A DNA stretch of 64,000 nt from Treponema sp. GTDB taxonomy: Bacteria; Spirochaetota; Spirochaetia; Treponematales; Treponemataceae. Each line of letters starts with the position of its first letter. Position 1 is the first letter of the stretch. The notes under the pieces are model-generated. The model was given only the letters and a program-made list of their open reading frames with translations. It made no database searches and had not been told where the DNA came from. The translations under genes were made by a program, and so were the position numbers. Below, piece after piece: positions 51,408-59,500 of the stretch. The stretch spans positions 206,742 to 270,741 of the forward strand of contig JAGCNW010000019.1 of assembly GCA_017645785.1 (NCBI GenBank). The letters are read 5' to 3'.

Positions 51408-52142
51408 GTGAAAAATAAATTTTTTTTAATCGCGTCCTCCGTTCTTTCTCTTTTCTTTCTTACAACTTGCGGCTTGGACACTTACTACACCTTGAGTCCG
51501 CCCCCCGCATATCTTTGGTATCCTAGCATAAGCATAACTGATAAAGCGCAAAAGTATTTTGACTTTTATTCCGCAACGAACACAAACACTGACGGCAGCT
51601 TTAGGTTTTTGGGAACCGCCGTCTACTATCGCATTTACGCCAGCCAGCAAACGATGAACAGCCATATAAGTTCAATAAGCTCGGTAAACACTTCCAGCGA
51701 TTATTCTGCCGCGGCCATTCGCATGATCGGCTACGGCTATCAGCAGCTTTACACAGCGGACGGAAGCATCCAGCCCTTGATAAGCGTTGAAGGCGCGAGG
51801 GTAAGGATAAGGCTTACAAACAACTTGGAGTCTGTTTCCACCGGCATTGGAAACTCCGCGCAAATAACGATTATAAACAAGATTCCGCGCCGCGCTCTTG
51901 GCGTGAACAAGACTTTTGACTTTGGCCGCTATGAGGATTCGAGGTACGCCGCTCAAAAAGACAATTATGCGCCGCCTGTCCAAGGCGACGAAGACTTTGA
52001 GTCTGGAACGGTAAGCGACAAAAAGTATTATGTGAACATGTACGCCGTCGCTGTTGGCCGCGACACGACCTATACAACGTACTACAGCAACGTTCTTCAC
52101 CTTGGCTCTATAGTGATCGACGCTGGAACCGTGGACAATTAG
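51408..52142 (+). CDS. Lipoprotein of unknown function
   Basis: 244 residues with signal peptide and lipobox LTTC (C21). The mature protein is rich in Tyr, Ser and Thr and appears beta-rich (DGSFRFLGTAVYYRIYAS, VEGARVRIRLTNNLES, KKYYVNMYAVAVGRDTTYTTYYSNVLH). I do not recognise the family. GTG 51408 is the chosen start because GGGGGAGGG lies just before it; a TTG at 51393 is in frame but upstream of the ribosome site. It is the last gene of the run that starts at scpB. Confidence 0.75.
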   Translation: MKNKFFLIASSVLSLFFLTTCGLDTYYTLSPPPAYLWYPSISITDKAQKYFDFYSATNTNTDGSFRFLGTAVYYRIYASQQTMNSHISSISSVNTSSDYSAAAIRMIGYGYQQLYTADGSIQPLISVEGARVRIRLTNNLESVSTGIGNSAQITIINKIPRRALGVNKTFDFGRYEDSRYAAQKDNYAPPVQGDEDFESGTVSDKKYYVNMYAVAVGRDTTYTTYYSNVLHLGSIVIDAGTVDN

Positions 52143-52153
52143 AATTCCACCGC

Positions 52154-52182
52154 TTGATTTTTTTTTAAGTTTTTGTTATATT
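52154..52182 (+). promoter_or_regulatory. tRNA-Pro promoter
   Basis: TTGATT (52154-52159), 17-nt spacer, TATATT (52177-52182), with the tRNA starting 13 nt later. Confidence 0.75.
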
Positions 52183-52195
52183 ATCGTTCACATTA

Positions 52196-52268
52196 CGGGA
52201 TGTAGCGCAGCTGGTAGCGCGTCTGCTTTGGGAGCAGAATGTCGCAGGTTCAAATCCTGTCATCCCGA
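52196..52268 (+). tRNA. tRNA-Pro (anticodon TGG)
   Basis: Acceptor CGGGATG pairs with CATCCCG; D-stem GCGC/GCGC; anticodon stem TCTGC/GCAGA with loop TTTGGGA; T-stem GCAGG/CCTGT with TTCAAAT loop; discriminator A. 73 nt, no CCA encoded. Confidence 0.95.
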
Positions 52269-52306
52269 AAAAAATAGGGGTCGCATTTGTCGACCCCTAT
52301 TTTTTT
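52268..52306. terminator. Strong terminator after tRNA-Pro
   Basis: ATAGGGGTCG pairs with CGACCCCTAT around a 7-nt loop, flanked by an A run on the left and a T run on the right, so it can work in both directions. Confidence 0.9.
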
Positions 52307-52318
52307 CGGGTTAGCTCA

Positions 52319-52417
52319 AGGAAATTATTTTACTGCCCGCTCGCGCGGGCTATGCAATCCCTTCGGGGCAAGCAAGGAAGTTTATCCATGTGAGCGCTCG
52401 CGCGCTCTGTTGCTCCC
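52319..52417. repeat. Two tandem copies of the GC-hairpin module
   Basis: First copy 52319-52360 (GGAAATTATTTTACTGCC, CGCTCGCGCGGGC, CAATCC), second copy 52375-52417 (GGAAGTTTATCCATGTGAG, CGCTCGCGCGCTC). Same module as at 22351, 26741, 36623 and, inverted, 31807. Confidence 0.7.
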
Positions 52418-52445
52418 GACAAGTCGGATTTGCTTAGGGAAAAGT

Positions 52446-53297
52446 ATGGAAACAATTGATTTGCATGATGCGGCGTGTTTTGGAGTCGCGGGAAATTTTA
52501 CAGGACATTTGGAGCAGGCAGGCGAGGCCGAAAATTTCAAGGCCCTCAAGATTGTTGACGCGGCCGCTCCAAAGGCGCTTTTTCCTACATACGTTCCCCA
52601 TAAAGAAATCCCGCAAGAAGCGAATGGCGCGAAAGCCGCTCCCTCCTTCTTGAACGTTTTTCCATTTGACGCAAAAAAAATAGTTTTCCCCAAGGGCGAG
52701 CAAAAATTGCAAATAGAGCCGGAGATTGCGATCGTTTTTGAAGCCGATTGGCAAGGCGGAAAATTGGCCGCTCTTGAGCCCCGCTTTTTTGGCGCTTCAA
52801 ACGACGTTTCTATCCGTAAAGAGGGAGAGCTAAAAATCAGCGTAAAGAAAAATTGGGGCGCCGCCAGCAAGGGCTTTAGCGAACAAGCGATAAAGGTTGA
52901 GCCGGGAATTTTTGACCGTTACCGAATCGCCTCCTACTTGCGCAGGGACGGAAAGCTTTTTGAATACGGCGAAAACAGCCCGGTCAACGGCTACTCTTAT
53001 TTTGGAAAGAAACTAAACGACTGGCTTTTGGACAAGTTCAACAATCAAGAGGACTTGGGCCCCGCGGAAGACATTCATTCATATTTGGCGGCGGCGGGAT
53101 TTCCAAAAAAGATTTTTGTCAGCGTCGGTGCGACCCGCTACAGCGATTTTGGAAAGGAAAATTTTTTGCAAGGCGGCGACGATTCAATAGTGGCGCTTTA
53201 TCCTGATTCGTATTCTAAGGAAGATTTGGAACGGATGATTCTTGGCGGCGAGCGGGGAGAGGGACTCTCCATTTTGTGCCAGCGAGTAGTCCTCTAG
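52446..53297 (+). CDS. DUF5718-family protein
   Basis: 283 residues, no signal or membrane segment. ACFGVAGNFTGHLEQAGEAENF and the APKALFPTYVPH stretch match what I recall of DUF5718, a family with a fumarylacetoacetase-like fold and no known function. ATG 52446 has TAGGGA upstream; a longer frame from TTG 52287 runs through the tRNA terminator and repeats and is not credible. The TAG stop overlaps the 3' end of the convergent tRNA-Gly by two bases. Confidence 0.75.
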   Translation: METIDLHDAACFGVAGNFTGHLEQAGEAENFKALKIVDAAAPKALFPTYVPHKEIPQEANGAKAAPSFLNVFPFDAKKIVFPKGEQKLQIEPEIAIVFEADWQGGKLAALEPRFFGASNDVSIRKEGELKISVKKNWGAASKGFSEQAIKVEPGIFDRYRIASYLRRDGKLFEYGENSPVNGYSYFGKKLNDWLLDKFNNQEDLGPAEDIHSYLAAAGFPKKIFVSVGATRYSDFGKENFLQGGDDSIVALYPDSYSKEDLERMILGGERGEGLSILCQRVVL

Positions 53298-53366
53298 CGG
53301 TAGACGGGAGTCGGACCCGCGTGTCGGGCTTGGGAAGCGCGCATACTACCGTTGTATTACTACCGC
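53296..53366 (-). tRNA. tRNA-Gly (anticodon CCC)
   Basis: Minus strand: acceptor GCGGTAG with CTACCGC, anticodon loop TTCCCAA (CCC), T-stem GCGGG/CCCGT region with TCCGACT loop, discriminator T. 71 nt. It follows tRNA-Arg in the same transcript. Confidence 0.93.
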
Positions 53367-53371
53367 AAGTA

Positions 53372-53445
<74 letters not shown>

Positions 53446-53458
53446 TAAAAACATCGTT

Positions 53459-53487
53459 ATTATAGCGAGAATTCCAAATAAATTCAA
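53459..53487 (-). promoter_or_regulatory. Promoter of the tRNA-Arg/tRNA-Gly pair
   Basis: Minus strand: TTGAAT (53487-53482), 17-nt spacer, TATAAT (53464-53459), 13 nt before the tRNA-Arg 5' end. Confidence 0.85.
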
Positions 53488-53515
53488 TAATTTTTTGTTT
53501 TTTCTTTAAAAAAAA

Positions 53516-53556
53516 GCCAAAATTCCTAAAAAAATTTATATCTCCTATGCAGGAGG
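53516..53556 (+). promoter_or_regulatory. Promoter-like block of the giant exoprotein gene
   Basis: Begins GCCAAAATT and ends in CAGGAGG; closely similar to 18054-18093 before dprA (see that entry). AGGAGGTG at the end is a near-perfect ribosome site for the TTG at 53563. Confidence 0.5.
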
Positions 53557-53562
53557 TGTAAA

Positions 53563-56500
53563 TTGAAAAATTTTCTTTTTAGGTTGGCGGCCGCTTTTGC
53601 GCTGCTCTTTTATTCGGGGAACGTTTTGCTGGCCGCGGACTACGCTCAAAGCCTTGCGGCGGGGCAAAGGGTCTTGGACATGTATTTGGAGCGGGCAAGA
53701 GTTCAAACAAGCCGGGAGCGTTTTGAGTCGCTTGCGGAACAAGGCCTTTCCGCTTCCATTTGCGAATGGGAACAAAGCGCCTTGGACTTAAAGCTTGCGG
53801 GCCTTGAGGATTGGATTTTTTGCAAGGAAGAGGCGGAATCCGCGCTAAAGGGCCGCGCGCAAGACGTCTTTAGCGATTGGGTGGCGGAACGAAAAAAGTC
53901 CGAGGCGGAAGAGATTCAAAAAAGCGAGCTTTATTCGGAACTAAAAAAACTGGCGAACGAATTCTTTTTTCTTGATTCGAGCGGAACGGAAACCCGCGTA
54001 GTTTCTAAAGAAGAGATTGGCGAGGCGAAGAAACAGTTCCAGCAAAAAGCCGGCGAGATCCTTAAAAAATATTTGGCGGCCTCCGATTCGGAGAGCGCGG
54101 ACGCCCAAGCCTATCTTGTCGAGCTGCAAGTCTTGAACGAATTGACGAACGCCCTTTTGTACGACCATGATTCCCTCAAAAAAATGAGCGACAGCCAAGC
54201 CGCGCTCTTTATCGCCGACAAGCTTGCAGACCAAATCGAAAGCGAGAGCGGCCGCGCGATGGAGCTGCTTTTCAATTCCTTGCAAAGCCAAGTTGATTTT
54301 TCGTCCTCCGACGACGTTGCGGCGAAAAAAGAGGCGGAAGAAAATTGGCTTTTGCGCTTTGAGAATGAGCTTAACCTTGGCCTGAAAAAGTGGAGCGACG
54401 CCGAGGAAGAATTTTTGAGCGCCCGCTCCGAATGGGAGCGTGAGGCGGAAAACATTTATCTTAACGACAACCAAAAATGGCAGGAGGCCTACGATGAGCT
54501 GCAAAACAGAAAAATCGCTTGGGGGCAAAAAATTGAAGCCCAAATACAGGCGGGAAAAGAAGAGTGGCGGAACAAACTTGACGTTCTTGAAGGCGAAATC
54601 GACCAAGCCTTGTTGGAATTTGAAAACGCCTTGTCTTGGGAAAGCGAGCAAAAAAAGCAAATCGTTCAAAGCCAAGAGAACGCTTACATTCAAAGCAGGG
54701 ACATTCTTGAAAGCTCGCAAAAGGGCGTTGAGGTTTGGTACGAGCGCTGGGGGCCAAAATACAAGGGCCTTTATTCCTATTGGAAGACCGAAGACACTTT
54801 TGGAAAGTCTCTAGATTTGAGCCTTGTTGGAACGGCATATTTAAAAAACGAACTGTCTGTTTGGAAAGAAGATTTTGCGCAAAGCCTCATTGACGTTTAC
54901 GGCAAAATCTGCAAACAAAAATACGAAGAAAAGCTTTTAGAGCAAGAAAAAGAAAAAGCCAAGAATAAAAATTCTCATAATTCAAATAATTCCAATGAGC
55001 CGGTGATGGTTGAGCTTCCAGAATACGATCCTGAAGAGATTTGGGAAGAATATCCAGAAATGACTTGTTCCGCTCTTTCGAGCATGCTTGAAATTTGGCA
55101 AGACTGTGTGACTGTTTTTCTGGACAAAAGGTATGTTATGGACGTTCCGGAAGAATGGTGGCAATGCCTGCGGGCGATTCCAATTTTGTGGGACGCTCCC
55201 AACGAGCTTTTTGAATGGCTTGACTTGTACGACAAATTTAAAATCCGGGCTAACGAGGCGCTTTATTCTTTGTATTCGGATTCTTGCGCGAACATCCAAA
55301 TAGTTGACGAACTTTCAAGCGAAAAGGCAAAGGCGTCTTGGCTTGTGGATTATTGGACAAGCCGCGTCCAAATAGCGGCCGCGGTGGTCGATTACGCGCA
55401 AAACGATTTTAGCGACTTGGAATGGGCCGATCGGACGGAAAAGAATCTAAAGGACGCCTTGGACAGCTACAATCAAGCAAAGGCCGCGTATCAAGAAGCC
55501 TTTGCCTTGGCTGAAGAAAAGCGCTCGGAGGTTTTGAGCGCTCGGCAAAATTATTTTGACTCTTTGGCGCTTTGCCAAAAGCTCCTTGAGCAAATTGACC
55601 AAGAAAGGGCGGCCTATGACGCGCTCTACCAGCAAAAGCTTGACATAATTGACTCGCTTGCGCAAAACACTACGCTCGACTTGCTTTGCCAGCTTGAGGC
55701 GCTTAATGTTTCGGACGAAGACTTTAAAAAATACCTTTGGACCGCTTGCTTCCAAGAGCAGGAGGCCTATGAAAAAGAATTGGCCGAGAGCGTTATGCAA
55801 TTGCGGACTGTTGTCGAAGACGGTTATGAAGGCTCCCCAGAAAACGAAGACGAAAAAAACGCCTCTTGCCTTTCTTTGGCGCGGCTGGAAGAGTTGGAAG
55901 ACTCCTTGCGCGAGCTTTTGTCGGCTCCGAGCCTTGACGCGCAAAAGACCCAAGGTCTTTTTGACGACCTAAAAAAATTGGACGCGGCTTCGGTCGCGGC
56001 CATGGAACAAAGGCTTTTGGACGGCGAGCAGGGCGGCCTTTTGGACGGCCTTGAAGCTGATTTGGAGCGCTTTTTGTCCATCGTGCAAATGGAAGCGGAA
56101 AACCGCCGCGCGATCCTTCTTTTGTTTGACGGAAGCGCGCAAGACATTCACGCCTTTTTTGACCAAAACGACGGCTTTTCCGAGCTTTACCAAAAGTATC
56201 GGGAATACTCCGCCGCGCTTTTGCAGGAAGATGCTAAGGCTTCGTTAAAGGCCTTGCAAAAGGCAGTTTCGGAGCGCGGCGATTCCAGTCTTGACGAATA
56301 CTTTGACGCGCTTGACCAAGCCGTCTCGGAAGCGACCCCCTTTGTCATTTGCGCCGAAGAAACATACAAAAAGCTTCTTTTATGCCAAAAAGATTGCGCG
56401 GCCCTTGAGGCGGCCGTCAGGGCAAAAACCAATCTATGCGAAACGGTTCTAGGCGACATTCAGCTATCGGCCGTCGATTGGTTTTGCGACGCCTGCGAAG

Positions 56501-59500
56501 AATTTATAATGCGGGAAAAAGACTATAAGGTTCCGATGGACGGCGCCGCCGAGTTTTTGGAAAAAGTTTCTGATGGAAGAACAGGCTTACTTTTGGACTT
56601 GCAGGAGCGGCTGGACTTTTTGTTGGGGAGCGCAAGCGAGATTGACAGGCTTGACGTCGCCCTGATCCAGCAAGGCGCCGCAGTCCAGGCCGCGCAAAAG
56701 AACTACGAAAACAGCCTGGGCGCGGTGGATTCCTCCAACAAAAACAGCAGCATAAACATTTATCTTTCCGCCTGCGACTGCTATAACAATTTTTTGGAGG
56801 GCTGCCAAGCCGTTTACGAAAGGCTTGAGGCCGCGCGGCGCGACTATCGTTTGGCCCAAGAAATATATTTTTACGCCCAAAACGAATATCTTCACGGCTC
56901 CTACGATCCCAACGAAAATTTGGAAACTTGCCAAGAAGCCTTGCAAAAGGCCAAAAGCGCCCTGGACGCCTTGAACGCCATCGAACAGGAAAAGGCGGGC
57001 CGCGTCTTGGACGATTACAAAAACGAATGCCTTAATTATTACAAGGGCAGGGTGATGCTCTACGAGTACGAGCAAAGGCTTTCGGGCCAAACGCAAGCGC
57101 TTTTTGAGGCTCAAGAAGCGGAGCGGGCCGCCGCCCAATTTTTGGCTTCGGAATGCGTTCCCCAAGGCTATGAAGCGCAAGTTTCTCCGTTCGCAAAGGA
57201 TTTGGTTTTGGCAGTCGCGGGCCCGGACGGAAGCTATTCGTTCTATTTGAACAAGGGCCTTGCGCCTTTGCCGCAAGAAAACGAAAGCTTTTTAAAGGAC
57301 TATTATTCAAATTATTGCGTTTTGGAAACGGACGTTTACCAAAACGAGTATTTGTCTACAAGGGCTCAAAAGGACGCCTTGGAATTTTTGGAGTCCATGC
57401 AAACCAAGCCCTACACTTTGGTTGACCTGGCCCTTTGCGCCCTTTATTTGAAAGGCTCTGGAAACATCTTTCAGGCGGCCGCATGGTATAAGGAAGGCGA
57501 AAATCCGGCGGTTAACGACAACTATAAGATGGGTTATTTGCCCGACAGCGTTCAAGGCGTCAACGTGGCGAACGTTTACCATGACTCCCGCCTTTGGACC
57601 CTTGCCGAAACCTATGTCCGCGTTGTCTCCTTGGGCGGCGAGGAAGACATAGCCAAATACATATTGCATTGCGACGCTTGCTTTTCCAGGACTTTGGATT
57701 TTGACGCTCTTACAAGAAACGCTTTGACTGCCACGTCCTTGATAACTCCTATAGATTACGTTCAGTCTCACGGCGATTCTTGGGCGGCCCGCGCGGCGGC
57801 TGCCTTTGCCCTTGCCGCCGTTTTTAGCGTTATAAGCGGCCTTCCGTTTGGACTTGGCGCGTGGGCCGCTCCAATAGCGGCGGGCCATGCGGCTACAGGC
57901 GCGGTGTTTATGTGCATTGCGAACCAATTTTTTCAATACGCAAGGGACATGACAAGCGTTCAATACGGCTGCATGAGCAATGTCGTTTCTTGGCTGACAG
58001 AATTTCAAACGGCTTTTGCAAATTGGCAAAACGCGAAAAGGGCGGTGGAAGAGGAACGCATTAAGCTCAACCTTTTGATTTCGGGAAGGAGCGAATTGAA
58101 CGGAAAGAAAATCACTTGGAGTGATTTTAAGCGTTCCGTTCAGGAGACTTTTGACTCCAAGTCCTTGGGCGTGGACTCCTCTTGGTTTATGTCAATGCAT
58201 GACTCCTCTTTGGGGCAAAAAAACTTGAAGGACTTTTTTGACGAGCTGTCGGCTCAAGAAGACTTTTACGACGCAAGGAGTGTCATTCAAAAAATGGCGG
58301 TCGTCCTAAAGAAAAATTATGCCGACAAAAAAGATTCCCTTGAAGAGCTTGTGGCTTCGCGCGACGGCGATTTGACCTTTGACAAGGCCGGCTATTACAA
58401 GGATTTGCTGTCATTTTACTCAAATGACCTTTTGAGGAACCTTCCCGCGGCGATGAACCGCGCTTGCGAGGATTATTTGTCGGACGCGCTTTTGGACTAC
58501 AAAAATTTGGCGGAAGAAGCCTTGGCGTATTCCCAAAAAAACAGGTTCAATCAAAAGAGGGACTTGTATTCCTTTGTTTACGCAGACATGGACGAACAAC
58601 ACTGTCTTTGGGAAGAAAAGAATCAAATCATTTTGGACACCGCTCAAATTGAATGGTTGGAGGCCCAAGAAAAAATAAACCTTGCCTATAATTCATGGCA
58701 AAAAGAATTTTCCTACGATTATCAAAGCGCGAGCGGCGAATGGTCAAAAAACTACAAGGAATTTTTGGAAAGAAAGGAAGACTGGCTTTTCAAGCAATAT
58801 TTGTCGGGCGGCGGCGAAACGGACGTGTCTTACCCGCTTGTAAAAAAGATGCGGTCCGTCTTTGACTCCCAGGACGCAAGCCAGAAATTGCTTGATTCAA
58901 TTTGCGACTCGGACAAATTTTCGCGCCTTGCCCAGCTGGCGCAAAGCCTCGCTTCCTTCGCGCAAAACGATTCGTACTGCAAGAATTTCTTTGACAAAAT
59001 CGACGTTTCCTTGATAAAAGACTATAACGCGGCTCTTTGCGCGCAAAAGGAATTGCAAGAAAGCCTAAAAGCGGCCGCCGCAAAAGCCGCCGCCCAGCAA
59101 TGCATGGCAAAGCTGGAAAAGCGGGTCAATGATTGCTTTGATTTGATAAAAAGCAAGAACAAGAACGTCGAAAACTGGGAGCTCAACATGGTTCGCGAAG
59201 CCGGCTACACCGTTGATCCCCTTATTCACAGAAACGCAATTGTCGATGTTTCAGTCATTCAGACCACCAGAAAAAGGCAGGACGTCCACCGCTACGAGTA
59301 TTTTACGGCCGATTCTCCCCAGTTTGACCTTGACTCCTCGGGTTGGTTGGGGTCGAGCGAATGGCTTGTTATGAAAAAGATTGAGGAGGCGCAAAAAAAG
59401 ATCCAGGAATGGTCGGAAGGAATATTCGGCTCTTCGCAAGCCCAAAAATCCGGCGGCCGCCTTGAAGAGCATATAGGCCGGGCGCCTGTTTTTGTCCAAA

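Noticed and set aside
52287..52445. N-terminal extension of the DUF5718 protein from TTG 52287
   Set aside because: The extension translates the tRNA-Pro terminator and two copies of a repeat module; family similarity begins just after ATG 52446.
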